Assembly (NCBI RefSeq): GCF_010183535.1
Contig: NC_071328.1
Span: forward strand, 15,624,001 to 15,688,000
Direction: 5' to 3'
Source: Caenorhabditis remanei
Lineage: Eukaryota; Nematoda; Chromadorea; Rhabditida; Rhabditidae
Length of the DNA: 64,000 nucleotides
A model generated the notes under the pieces. It was not told the origin of the DNA. It was given only the letters and a program-made list of their open reading frames with translations, and made no database searches. The position numbers were made by a program, and so were the translations under genes. The stretch's first letter is position 1. Each line of letters opens with the position of its first letter. Below, piece after piece: positions 23,901-34,560 of this stretch.

Positions 23901-26900
23901 GAAAATGTAGATCTCAACGAGTTCTATATCCGTGATCTACAACAGGCCGGATGGCTATTCGTTAATATGCCGCGGGACGGGCTAGAATGGCTTGTTTGGC
24001 CATTTTCGCGTTTTTTGGCACTTTTTCCCGGTCCGCGGCACATTAACGAATAGCCATCCGGCCCGTAGTAGGTCACGGACATAGAACTCGCTGAGATCTA
24101 CATTTTGGTACAGGTATGTGCCTGGGTGGCGTTGAGCGCCTCGCATTTCTTCAAAGTGTGATGAAAAACCTCGAAAATGCGAAAAGAGAGAGTGTGTAAA
24201 AATGAGAGACGATATCTGGCCAATCTCGCGCTGATTGGCTGATTGAAAGGGGTGGAGTCTCTCGCTGAACGCTGATTGGTCGCTTGAGATTAAGCATGAG
24301 CAATATTCGCATTTTTGCCGTGACCGAAGCGGAAACTAGTCCCCCTCGCCAGATATCGTCTCTCGATTCTACACACTCTCTCTTTTCGCGTTTTCGCACA
24401 CTTTTGATTTTCTCAGCGCCCAAAGCGCCTCTATAGGCACATCCCTGTTTTGGTATATTTTTCAGCTCACAAAACTCAGTTTGAAGCGAGTTACGCGCCG
24501 GCACGTTTCGGCCCGGTTGACATGTATGAAAATCACGATTTCAGCTATTTGGGACTGTCCTAGCAAGAAAAAAGGCTGAACATCAGGATTTTAGCATATT
24601 TCTTCTATCTCAAGCCGATTTTCAAGATCAAAATCGATATTTAAGTCATTATTGAGCTGTTTCTACAAATTCCTTGCTGATTGTTAGCTCATTTTTTCAT
24701 ATTTTTCGACGATTTAGATCGAAAAATTCCCCATTTTTCAACAATTTCCTTACTTTTCACCCCCTCCTCGGGCACAATTTTCTGCCACATTTCCGCACAC
24801 GGCAATGTTAACAACTGTAAATTCGCCGAATGTTGAGCGATGGCCTTATTCAGTGACACATTATTCGCTTTGGCTTGTTCCAAATGTCCACCGAGTGGAA
24901 AAATTCGGATTTTGGACACTTTTAGAGCGGAAAATCAGGTTTTTTGGGATGAAAAGTCACAAAAACCCCCTTTTCCAGGCATTTTTAGCCGTTTTTCAAA
25001 TTTAAAAAACTCGTTTTTTTCGATCAAAAGAGGTTTTTTGGGCTGAAAAATAGTGTTAAAAGTTTGCTATAATTCGGGTTTTGAATTGATTTCAGCGGTT
25101 TTTCCAAAATCTTGATTTTAAGCATTTTTTTCGGAAATTTCACCGCTAAAAATTCAGTTTTCAGTAAAAAAAACACAATTTCCGCTCAATTTGAAGTCAT
25201 TTTTCACAGATTTTCAGCTATTTTAGCCCATTTTTCAGCAATTTCCTTACTTTTCACCCCCTCCGCTTCCTGCGGCACAATTTTCTGCCACATTTCCGCA
25301 CACGGCAGTGTCAACAACTGTAAATTCGCCGAGTGTTGAGCAATGGCTTTGTTGAGTGACACATTATTGGCTTTGGCTTGTTCCAAATGTCCACCGAGTC
25401 GTTCCAACTCTTTCTGAATCAAATTGAATCCCTCATCGGCTTTAAGTCTCGGAAGATCGATAGCTCTGAGTTTTGAGAGTAAAGTATTGAGTTTCGCTTC
25501 GGCAACTCTTGCAGTATCACTCGATTCTCTCATTTTCTCAATTAAATTGGGTACACAATCAGGATAACTCGTCATATCCGCGTTCCTTCTCATTAAATCC
25601 TCCGAAATTTCAAACCACGCCTCTCGATTCCTCCCCGAATCCAACATGAATCGTAATTTATCGAATTCCGCTAATTGCAGTTGATAATTGAGGTGATCAT
25701 CATAGGATTTAATGATTTCTTTCATTTCTCGTAGAATTTCGTCCTTTTTCTCTGAATATTTCGCTGTGGCCTCTTGAACGAATGACGGCAGAAGTTTCGC
25801 GAATAAATCGGCACCGTACGCCCCAGATGGATCCATTAATTGCACTTTTTTCAGATCGACTATGCATCGGACGCCGTCTTTCAGCGCCGCGTCCACGGCG
25901 TCTTCTTGTTTTGGAACACGATCATGGTAGATGAAATCGTTCTCTTTTTCTGCGTTCTTTTGTCTGAAAATTGGAGATTTTTGACTGAAAATGGGGGTTT
26001 TTAACTGAAAATTGAAGCATTTTGGTGCTAAAAATGGGTTTTTTGACTGAGAATTGGGGATTTTTGACTGAAAATATGGGAAAATTGAGTTATTTTAATA
26101 AAAATGGCTGAAAATTCAGTTTTTTCGCTTGAAAATGAGAAAAAATAAGGAAAGTTCAGTTTTTCAGATTTCCATACCGAGAAAACGCTGTAAATGACGA
26201 TTTTGAGTGCAAAGAGCCTCAAAAATAGGATTTCTAACTGGAAGTGTGGGAAAAATTGAGTTTTTAAGCAAAAAATCAGGTTATTCAGCCTTTTTTGTCT
26301 GAAAATTGGAGAATTTTGACTGAAATTCTGGGGAAAATCGAATTTTCCAATAAAAAAAATGGCTGAAAATTCTCTTTTTCAAATTGAAGAACATCAATTT
26401 TTAGATTTCCAGAAAGAAAAAACGCTGAAAATGACGATTTTGAGTTGAAAAATAGTGAAATTCTCCGAATTTTCAGTGATTTTCAGCCAAAAAGAGTAAT
26501 TTTCATCCAAAAATCGTCATTTTTACTCAATTTTTAGTGAATTTCCCGTGTTTTATAGCTTTTCAGGCAAAAAATCACCATTTTAGGCGACTTATAGCAA
26601 TTTTTATCCAGAAAATCTTATTTTTTCTAAATTTTCAGCTGATTTTTCATTTTTTCATCAGTTTTCTGCAAGTTTTCAGCCAATTTTCAGCCAATTTTCA
26701 GCCAGTTTTCAGTCAAATTTCAGCCGATTTTCAGCCAGTTTTCAGCCGATTCTCCCCCAATTTTCAGCCGATTCTCCCCCAATTTTCAACCGATTTTCAG
26801 CCGATTTTCAGTCAATTTTCAGCCGATTTCCAGCCGAATTTTCAGCCAGTTTTCAGCCAGTTTTCAAACTCACTTCGCCGTAATGACATCGAACAAGAAG

Positions 26901-29900
26901 AGTGAAGTGACATATAACTCTGGATATCGATCTCTCATTTTCGCCTGATTCGTCGTCAAATGATCTTGATATTTCATTGCAATATTGTAGTACTGTAGGC
27001 GCCATCCCATTTTCTTCTCTTCTTTCTCCGAATGATCGCCCATCGACATGTATCCAATCACTGCGTAGATATCACTTTTCACACGACACAGTTTTGCGTA
27101 GTACTGGAAAGAATATCGAGTTTTAGAGACGTTTTTCAAAGAAGGTGGTGAAATTTTCAGTCAAAAATAAGTTTTTCGGCTGAAATGTTCAAACTTGCAG
27201 CAATTTTCAGATAAAAAGCAAAAAATCGTAACTTTCACGATTTCTTGTGCTGAAACTGCCGAAATTATGATAAAAATGCAATTTCAGAATCTGCATTTAA
27301 ACAAATTAATGTTTTGGGAGTGAAATTTACATATGGAGCTCAAAATTTCACCAAATTTTCAGATTAATAGCCACAATTTTGAGACAAAAATGCATTTTCA
27401 GCCTAAAAATTTCAGATCTCAATAATTTTTGTCATATTTCCGTCAATTTCGGCACTAGAAATCGTGAAATTTTGAAGTTTTCATGATTTGGGTTTGAAAA
27501 CGCGTCAAAGGAGCGCCAGACTCGTGAATTTTCGCAATTTCGTTTCGAAAAATGTATTTCCAGAGCTCAACCATTTAAAATTCTCCATGTTTATCATATT
27601 TCCGTGAATTTCGACACTAGAAATCGTGAAAATTGCGTTTCTAAATCAAGTTTTCAGATAATTTCAGCACAGCTTTGCGTAGTACTGAAAATATCAAGTT
27701 TAGATGCATTTTTCAGTGAAAATTGAGAAATTTTCAGTCAAAAATGAGTTTTTCAGTTGAAACGAACAAATCTGGAATTTGATACAGTAATGCTGAAAAT
27801 ATGATTTCCAGCGTAAAATTATCATCTAAACATCAAAAACTGCAGTGAAAACTCAACTTATGGTTCACATTTTCAGCATTTTCAGCAGTTTCATATCGAA
27901 ACTCCGATTTTCACAATAAAAAGTTTCAAATTTTTAGCATTTTCACTAAATTTAGGGCTTTGCTATCAAATTTTCAGCATTTTCATCCGATTTTCTTGAT
28001 TTTTACACCAAAAACTGCAAAAATTCAGTAATTTTTCTTATTTTCTTGCTAAATCCAACGCAAAAACTGACTCTCTGCACACTTTCCGGTATGTTAACAC
28101 TCCAATCGTCAACAATTTTCGTCGCCGAATCGTAAGCTTCTTGTATCCACAAACACAATTTCGCAATGAGAATTGGACTTCGATTCTCGAGAAGAGACTT
28201 CTGGACGAGACATTCTTGAGCTTGCGCCTGAAAATTATGGGGAAAATGAGTCTGAAATCTGAAATTTACAGCATTTTTAGCCTTAAAAAGCCAAAAGAGT
28301 ATTTTTTAGATTTCCATACGGAGAAAACGCAGAAAATGACATTCTGAATTGAAAAACCGTGAAATTCTCCAAACTTTCAGTGATTTTCGGCTCCGCGACA
28401 ATTCACAACTGCGACATTTCGCAACTGCGACATTCCGCAACTAACGTAGGTTTCGCAACTGCGACACTTCGCAACTGCGACATTTCGCAACTAGTTATTT
28501 CGCAACTGCGACATTTCGCAACTAGTTATTTCGCAACTGCGACGTTTCGCAACTAGGACATTTCGCAACCACGACGTTTCGCAGCCATTAAACTAGCAAT
28601 AGTTTAACCTAGTTTTGTCTAAAAGTGGGTCAGATAACTTTTTATTCTATTTAATTATTTTCAAATATGTTCCCAAGCACTTTGGTACACTCAACATTTT
28701 TAGCTGACCCAAATATGCAAATGCCCAGTGGTTGCGAAACGTCGTGGTTGCGAAACGTCGTAGTTGCGAAACGTCGCAGTTGCGAAATGACTAGTTGCGA
28801 AATGTCGCAGTTGCGAAGTGTCGCAGTTGCGAAACCTTCGTGAGTTGCGGAATGTCGCAGTTGCGAAATGTCGCAGTTGCGAATTGTCGCGGAGCCTGAT
28901 TTTCAGCCAAAAAGAGTGATTTTCATTCAAAAATCGTCATATTCACTCAATTTTTAGTGAACTTCCAGTGTTTTATAGCCATTTTCAGTCAAAAAAATAA
29001 TTTGTGGACTAAAAATGACAAGAAAAAATGAGCCAAAAATCTGGAATTTTAGCCTAAAATAGGCGATTTTCAGCACTTTTTGCTCAAAAACCTAGATTTT
29101 TGCATCAAAATATCGATTTTAGGCTTGAAAATGAGTCAAAAATCTAAAATTTTCAGCATTTTTGGCTCAAAAACCTAGATTTTCGCACTAAAATATCGAT
29201 TTTAGTCTCAAAAATGTCATTTTTCTGCTCCAAAACCCGATTTTCAGTCTCAAAACTCACCAGCAGAACTTTATAGTAGAACGCGATGACATTCGCATCC
29301 AAATCGACCGACGGATAGAAGAAATCGGAATTTCTGAATGTATTCAATTGTTCGAATGCGAGTGTCGCCGCTTGCAAATGGGAAAATGCCGTTTTGATGC
29401 TCTGAAAATGGGAAAGTTTGGAAAAAAAAAGTGATTTTTTGAATTAAAAAATGAATTTTTAACACAATTTTAGTGCTGAATTCTCACCTCCTGAGTATCT
29501 CTCAACTGTTCGGCTGCAATTTGTGCATGACATGTTCCAATATTGAACATAACCGACGCCTTTTCGAATTCGATGTCACATATCGTCACTTCACTCTGCG
29601 CACTCCTCATATCAACCAATCCGTCGTGCCTGAAATCAGACAGTCAATTTTCAGCCATTTTCAGACTATTTCCAACAGATTTTTGTCAATTTTCGTCTGA
29701 AAATTCCGAATTTCAGGCGATTTATGCTCCCATACCATGCAAAAGGAGTTTCCATCTGTTCCCCCGAACCCATTGGGAATCTTTTCTGCATTAGACACAA
29801 TTGATTATAGTATTTCTTCAATTTGTGTGTTTGTTCTGGTGTCGCCGCTGGAATGTTCGCTTCCTGGAAAATAAAAAGGATTTCAGATTAAAAAATGGCT

Positions 29901-30789
29901 GAAAATTCAGATTTTGAGCTGAAAATACATAAAAATCACCGATTTTCAGCATTTTTAGTCTCAAAACTTGCATTTTTAGCCAAAAAATAGAGTTTTTAAG
30001 TTAAAATCCAGGAAAACCATCGGTTTTCAGCTCAAAATCTGAATTTTTAGCCAAAAAAAAGTTTTCAGCTGAAAAAAAGTATGAAAATTCAGATTTGAAC
30101 ACTAAAACCGAGGATTTCCATGTATTTTAAGCTGAAAACTCATTTTTTCGGCTGAAAATTCAGATTTTGCGGCAAAAATGGTATAAAATTCATATTTTTC
30201 GTCCAAAAATTCAGATTTTGAGTACAAGAACCGTATTTCCACATGAAAAATTGCATTTTTAGAGCCAAAACCACATTCTCACATGAAAAATTTCAGATTT
30301 TCATCGATTTTCAGCCGGAAAACCTCATTTTTTACTATAAAAAAATCATATTTTACTCACAAATTTGAGTTGTGACAACTCGTCGAACGCCTTATCGTAG
30401 TCGTGTGGATCCGCATTGAAAGTGAGCAAAATGTACTGAAAAAATTGGATTTTTGATTTGAAAAAAGTGAGTTTTTGAGCAGAAAAATGCAATTTTTGAG
30501 CGAAAATCGAGATTTTCGCCTCAAAAAGTCGATTTTTGAGCAGAAAATTCAATTTTATAGCTGAATTTGAGCTCAAAACTCGATTTTCGAACGAAAAATC
30601 GAGATTTTCGACCCAAAAACCTTGTTTTTAGTCAATTTTCCGCGATTTTTTTCGAATTTTCCGTCTGAAAATCATGATTTTCACCTCTTTCATTCTCAAT
30701 CTGAAGTCAAAACTCGGAATATTATCGTAGGAGAGCGTTGACGTTCGAAATTGTGGTGCCATCAGTGGCATAGTGGGCAGCGCCTCCAT
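11939..30789 (-). CDS. ego-2: BRO1-domain protein, EGO-2/HD-PTP (PTPN23)-like
   Basis: Predicted endosomal/ESCRT adaptor; C. elegans EGO-2 promotes Notch signalling. Fifteen minus-strand exons: 30789-30685, 30435-30361, 29863-29736, 29629-29488, 29401-29261, 28227-28072, 27103-26874, 25963-25251, 22739-22578, 21023-20715, 18628-17253, 17140-16966, 16018-15777, 14854-14742 and 12050-11939. All phases agree and give 1392 residues. Residues ~1-350 are a BRO1 domain (QAQECL, YYAKLC, ENDFIYHDRVP), best resembling PTPN23. Residues ~350-720 are a coiled-coil V-type region. Residues ~750-1300 are Pro/Gln/Ala-rich with many QAPP repeats. The C-terminus is DAFSFASFGS-like. No tyrosine-phosphatase domain is present, unlike vertebrate HD-PTP. 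Exon 12 uses donor GTTAGT, which overlaps an in-frame TAG, so intron retention would end the protein there. The ATG follows a TTTTTTCAG by 19 nt, a possible trans-splice site. Confidence 0.88.
12543..12623 (-). repeat. tRNA-derived repeat (A-box and B-box like)
   Basis: Read on the minus strand, GTGCCTCCATGGCTCAGTCGG gives a good pol III A box (TGGCTCAGTCGG), and AGTCGACTCCCACGCGCAC gives a B-box-like 3' part. The ends pair weakly (GTGC with GCAC). It does not fold into a clean tRNA, so it is a tRNA pseudogene or SINE-like head. Confidence 0.6.
13194..13267 (+). repeat. tRNA-derived repeat, second copy
   Basis: Same family: GTGCCTCCATGGTGCAGTCGG then CGGACTCCCATGCGCAC. It is preceded by a CT-rich tract and GAATACATAAAGGCGACATT, which also precede the copies near 14160 and 23534, so the repeat unit is longer than the tRNA-like part. 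Confidence 0.6.
13267..13635. mobile_element. GC-rich palindromic element, copy 2
   Basis: Inverted repeat with ends CATACTTG / CAAGTATG, 369 bp, same family as 8123-8471. The centre contains GGCACTTTTTCCCGGCCCG. Inserted next to two tRNA-derived repeats inside an ego-2-like intron. Confidence 0.72.
13640..14560. repeat. Large foldback (~0.9 kb) built of tRNA-like fragments
   Basis: The left arm 13640-14036 is the inverted counterpart of the right arm 14160-14560. Each arm holds, from outside in, three B-box/tRNA-3'-like segments (GGGGTTCGACTC followed by GGTGCTGGCAAA and a T run) and one A-box-containing tRNA-like head (13961-14034 minus, 14162-14238 plus). A TTTCATTTCGAAATG motif lies between them. 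It could form a very long hairpin in the ego-2 pre-mRNA. Confidence 0.7.
19742..20776. repeat. Three tandem ~405-bp units that include the 3' end of ego-2 exon 10
   Basis: The unit, starting near CTTATTCTAATCTATT, begins at about 19742, 20147 and 20552. Each carries about 73 bp matching the last codons and GT donor of exon 10 (20715-21023), for example TGTACTGGAATCGCGAACTG at 19921 and about 20326. Only the right-most unit is joined to the full exon. The other two lack a credible acceptor and look like pseudo-exons. Confidence 0.85.
22980..23215. mobile_element. Small foldback element
   Basis: CTGAAACTGGGAAAAGTGCA at about 23049 is inverted at about 23146-23166 (TGCACTTTTACCAGTTTCAG). The pairing extends over roughly 80 bp per arm, including GGTTCAAACTGCAGGAAAATT-like sequence. 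Boundaries and target duplication are not clear. Confidence 0.55.
23534..23608 (+). repeat. tRNA-derived repeat with near-consensus B box
   Basis: GGTGCCTCC, then A box TGGCGCAGTCGGAT, and further on GGTTCGACTCCCACGCG, a full B box. A T-rich run follows, as for a pol III terminator. The acceptor ends pair in part (GGTGC with GTACC). It could still be transcribed by pol III; no sensible anticodon stem was found. Confidence 0.6.
23834..24528. mobile_element. GC-rich palindromic element, copy 3, split by a nested hAT-like MITE
   Basis: Ends CATACTTG and CATGTATG. The flanking 8-bp direct repeat AAAATCAC is at 23826-23833 and 24529-24536. The 337-bp hAT-like element 24111-24447 interrupts the right arm. 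Removing it restores the palindrome seen at 8123-8471. Confidence 0.8.
24111..24447. mobile_element. hAT-like MITE, copy 2 (nested)
   Basis: Starts CAGGTATGTGCCTGG and ends GGCACATCCCTG. It is flanked by a perfect 8-bp duplication TTTTGGTA (24103-24110 and 24448-24455). Nearly identical in body to 8492-8831. Non-coding. Confidence 0.88.
24734..24898 (-). pseudogene. Partial duplicate of ego-2 exon 8 (pseudo-exon)
   Basis: Minus-strand reading repeats the end of exon 8 (GGHLEQAKANNVSLNKA.. to ..GVKSKEI) with a few changes, including loss of three residues near VPEE. The GT donor is kept, but the upstream side lacks an AG acceptor where the match begins. It lies about 0.5 kb downstream of the true exon, inside intron 8. 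It could be a dead copy or the donor half of an alternative 3' end. Confidence 0.8.
28389..28896. mobile_element. Foldback element with TTCGCAACTGCGACA arrays, copy 1
   Basis: Ends GGCTCCGCGACAATTC / GAATTGTCGCGGAGCC with a perfect 8-bp direct repeat TGATTTTC on each side (28381-28388 and 28897-28904). Both arms contain tandem ~16-bp units of GCGACATTTCGCAACT type. The middle holds an unrelated stretch with TGGGTCAGATAAC. It lies in an ego-2-like intron. Confidence 0.87.
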
Positions 30790-33093
30790 TTTGGCTTGGT
30801 TTTGGCTGAAAAAATGAATTTTTAGTGACAAAAATGGGAAAAAAATAAGGAATTTGAGTGAGAAAATGGGGTTTTTGAAGGAAAAGTCAAGTTTTTTGGG
30901 TTTGATATGCATTTTACGACGAAAATGATGGTTTTCATAGAATTTTTGAGGATTTTGAAGTTATTTTGAGCAATTTTTGACTATTTTTCGATAAAAATTC
31001 AATTTTCCAGGAAAAATCTCGAAAATAGTGATTTTTCGACGATTTTTTTAGTTTCTCGGTGGAATTTCATTGATTTTAAGTTGTTTTTCTTCGTTTTTCT
31101 GGTTATTCTCAGCTATTTCTTGATAAAAATGACGTGTTTTTGACCATTTTTCGATAAAAATTCATTTTTCCAGAAAAATCTCGAAATTAATGAATTTTTG
31201 ACTCTTTTTTTTCGGATTTTCCACGAAAATTATCTAATTTTATAGTTTTCTTGCTTTTTCTAGTTATTTTGAGCTATTTTTCATCAAAATTGATTAATTT
31301 TTGACTATTTTTGATAAAAATTCATTTTTCCAGAAAATTTTTAGAAAATAGTGATTTTTCGACGATTTTTTAAAGTTTTCAGCTTAAATTTATAGACTTT
31401 TTTTCTGTTTTTCTCGCTTTTCCTGTTATTTTGAGCTATTTTTCATCAGAATTGATTAATTTTTGACTTTTTTGATAAAAATTTATTTTTCCACAAAAAA
31501 ACTTCGAAAATAGTAAGTTTTCGACGATTTTTCTAGTTTTTTGCTGGAATTTTATCGATTTTGAGTTGTTTCATCGTTATTTTCACCTGTTTTCACACCT
31601 AGAACATTGAAAAACAACAAATTCTCACTGGATTTCGCAAGACTCAAAATTCACTCATTTTTCACTCACTTTCAGCGATTTTCAGCAATTTCCACTCGAT
31701 TTAATCGATAAAGACGACGTGGAAGATGAAATTCTATGCGAAAATCGAAGAAAAAACTGGAAATCCGCTGAGAAATGATGAGAAAACGATGATAAATCGT
31801 GGAATAAATAAACCTGTTTGTTGGCTGGAGGATGCAAACGCGCTCTATTGAGACACGTTTTTGGAGGGAAGTTTAAATTTAGTAAATTGTGAATTTACTT
31901 TTCGAGGAGTTTTTGAAGCATTCTCAATGGGTTTTTAACGATAAAAATAGGAAACTATAGGAAAAAAGTAAAAACAAAATCAATTTTCAAATAAAAATTA
32001 AGAAAAAATTCGGAAAAAACAGTTTTTAGTGGAAAATTTTCAACTTTTAAAGATTTCCAACTCAAAAATTAATTACAGTATCCCGTCGTAAATCTACATT
32101 AAAGACGCACGGTCCAACACTGTCGTTGGGTCCCACCACGATTACAGTTTTAATTGACTTTGTCATTTTTTTTCAGCAAAATCGAGTTTTCAGCTCAAAA
32201 TCTATGTTAAATCTGCATTTTTCCAGGTTTAAAAATAAAAATAATGTTTTCAAAATGTTTTTTTTTTCAGAAAAACGACGAAAAGCGGCCCGCAACGCTA
32301 TATTTGACCGCCACCATGAAAAATTCGACCTACTTGGCGCCAATTCCGTCATTTTGAAAAATTCTCTCGGATTCCTCCATTTTTTATCGATTTTTGCTGA
32401 AAATTTCAGTTTTCTGTGTATTTTTGTGCTGAAAATTCGATTTTCCGCGTTTTTTGAAGCCAGAATTGAAAAAATCACATTATTACGCTTAAAAATCGCG
32501 TTTTTTTCGTGTTTTTCTCTCATTTTTCACTCAAAACCGCTATTTTTTCAGTTTTCATCAGGTTTTTTTCAATTTTTCCATTTTCAGACGCACCACCTTC
32601 TCAAATGATGGCGAAGCGACCTCGATGAAGGAAGTGGCGACGAAGAGGTACGTAAATTGCATAACATCTATTATTTTTGAATAAAATAGATGAGGTAATG
32701 ACTGAAATCTCTGTTTTTCAATTATTTATAAGGCGAAAGTCGGAATTACATTTCTTATAGACGAAATTAGCAGAAAACTCGAATTCCAGGGTTGAGAAAT
32801 TCCCGTCCCGGTCGGCCCGGCTCCTGTAGAAATTTGAAATTTTTTGAAAAAATCTTGAATTTTTTTTGCAAAAAGTTAATTTTTCAGTGCATCATCGACC
32901 ATCGACTCCGGAGAGCGAGTTTCCAGCATGCTGAGGACGACTTCTCGATCCGGCCGACCACATTTCCAGGTCTTTTCATAGTTTTTGTTGGTATTCAGAC
33001 ACAAATACTTGTAGAAGGGGCTGGGTTATCAATATTTTATTAATCAAACAGAATGCATCAAACCTCTTAGAAAATGTCTTCCAAGTAGTAATT
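30790..33093. other. Upstream region of ego-2-like gene
   Basis: Mostly A/T-rich filler with TTTTTCGA repeats to about 31.7 kb. Two higher-complexity islands stand out: 32075-32160 (with CTGTCGTTGGGTCCCACCAC) and 32271-32360 (with CCGCCACCATG). They could be promoter or 5' untranslated sequence of either flanking gene. No complete gene could be modelled. Confidence 0.4.
32588..32969 (+). CDS. Possible two-exon fragment of an unidentified gene
   Basis: Exon 32588-32647 (TTTTCAG before, GTACGT after) and exon 32888-32969 (TTTTCAG before) join in phase. They read RTTFSNDGEATSMKEVATK then SASSTIDSGERVSSMLRT.. The second donor would be GTCTTT, which is weak. No start codon exon or downstream exon was found; what follows is the 3' end of a minus-strand gene. 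It may be a gene remnant cut off by the accessory region. Function unknown. Confidence 0.3.
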
Positions 33094-33297
33094 TTACAGA
33101 GTAAAATGATCAAATAATTTATTTTTATGAGTAGTTTTTCCTCGCATCTGCTCACATCGTCTGAATTCATTTACCGGTCCGCGAAAAATTGACTCCGGGA
33201 GAGTTTTTCTGTCTAGAACCTTCACGTCATCAAGATCGCTTCTCTTGCCGACGTACTTCTCAAAACCGACTGACTTTTGGTTTCCGTTGCCAGACAT
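33094..33297 (-). CDS. Small MSGNGN-family protein, single exon (67 aa)
   Basis: Unknown function. The 67-residue hydrophilic, basic product starts MSGNGNQKSVGF; no signal peptide or membrane segment is visible. The ATG follows ATTTTCAG by two bases, so the start is probably a trans-splice site. AATAAA lies about 50 bases past the stop at 33094. It is transcribed away from the 33703 gene and shares with it an intergenic region holding the ACATGTTTATTCC motif. Unlike its four relatives it has no intron in the coding part. A donor-like GTAAAT inside (after FRGP) leads to no acceptor. Confidence 0.6.
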   Translation of the reverse strand: MSGNGNQKSVGFEKYVGKRSDLDDVKVLDRKTLPESIFRGPVNEFRRCEQMRGKTTHKNKLFDHFTL

Positions 33298-33519
33298 TTC
33301 TGAAAATAAAACGAATTATGAATGAAAATAGGAAAAATTAATAAAAAATCAGGCGCATCGCAATATTTTTTAACGTAAATTTTTGATAAGGATAGGAAGG
33401 CGGTAAAAACATTGCCGGAATAACAAAACGCTTAATTTTTATTGGCTCATTTTATTGAAGGTGTCATGTTATTATCAAATAGCTCAAGCTAAAATATCAA
33501 AATAAGGCAAAATTTCGAA

Positions 33520-33641
33520 ACATGTTTATTCCTCATCGCTAGACACCTGTTATCACTAACTGTAAGACAATAACACTTTTAAACGATTTTGTTTTGCTTC
33601 TTTTTTATTTTTAACTCAGAACGTACCGTATAAAACGAGTG
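33520..33641 (+). promoter_or_regulatory. Promoter module of small gene 33703
   Basis: The motif ATGTTTATTCCTCATCGCTA ends at 33541, TTATCACT follows, and a TATA box TATAAAACGAGTG lies at 33629-33641, about 62 nt before the TTTCAG/ATG. The same order occurs before the genes at 36502 and 38376 and, inverted, at 35783. Confidence 0.6.
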
Positions 33642-33702
33642 TGGTGCAGATTAAATTTCATTCGTGTTTTTTTTAAATTTCATCGTATTTTTTTATTTCA
33701 GA

Positions 33703-34106
33703 ATGTCTGGTAATGGGAATCAGCATCAACTCTCCACCCAGAACAGTACTAGTAGAGTGAGTGGATTTTTTGAAAATGTTTTTATAGATCAAACGTAAGG
33801 CTTAATTTTCGTCGTTGACAACATTTTGATAGCTCCATCCACTTTTAAGATGTGCTTCTTCAAACGATTTCCTTTCCTTTTAGTTTAAAGGCGCATATGT
33901 CAAAGTGGGCGAAGCTATTGGACAACTGTATATTACCAAAACGTAGCTCTGCGTTTAATATATTTTCTTAATCACTCCAGGCACCCGAAAGAGTCGTGGA
34001 CAAGAGCACTGGGGATGTGAGGGTCCGCGAGAGAAAGAATGGAGGTCAAATCGTCACAATACTTGAAACTCATCAACAGAAGCAGTACTATCCCCCTTCA
34101 AAATAA
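33703..34106 (+). CDS. Small MSGNGN-family protein (59 aa)
   Basis: Two exons, 33703-33756 and 33981-34106, joined in phase 0 with GTGAGT and CTCCAG sites. The protein starts MSGNGNQHQLST and ends QYYPPSK. It is hydrophilic, rich in Gln/Lys/Arg, with no signal peptide. Start choice: the ATG lies one base after TTTCAG, and the leader motif matches its relatives. The intron holds two inverted copies of the dispersed ~60-bp module. Function unknown; I recognise no domain. Confidence 0.65.
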
Positions 34107-34560
34107 TTTCCTTTTCAATTTTCGAATTTTTGAATGAAATGTTATTTTTTGAAAATTACTAGAGTGTCTGTCCTTCACTATCACAGCATTCTGAGAGACC
34201 AGTGGACTGAATGTTATGTGTCCGTAAAGATCAAATTCAGAGCTCCGTTTTTGTAGTAGACAACTTCTTGATAGCTCCTCCCACTTTTGAGATATGCGTC
34301 TTTAAAGTTGGAAATTAGCAAAAATTGAGATAACTGCTTAAAATGGGATTTTAACATCAAAACAACTGCAAAATTCTATTTCTGAGTTGAAAACAAACCC
34401 CTTTGTTCTGTTAGGTCAGCAGGTGTTAAGGTTTCGGAAAAAAAACTGAAAAGTCATAAGAAAATAGGTAAATAATTTTTTTTGCGAGCCATATTTTAAC
34501 ACCGAGGGAGCCATATTTTAACACCGGGGTCTCAATTTTTTACTAAATTTTGTAATAACT

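Noticed and set aside
28359..28930. Peptide repeats such as RNCDISQLRHFAT
   Set aside because: They come from 16-bp tandem units in a foldback element, not from a gene. A CRISPR-like reading was also rejected: the units are contiguous, without unique spacers, in a eukaryotic intron.
32126..32608. 160-codon + strand frame upstream of ego-2-like
   Set aside because: Phe/Lys/Ser-rich A/T filler with no acceptor or donor and no similarity; it crosses a TTTTTTCAG that more likely starts an exon in another frame.
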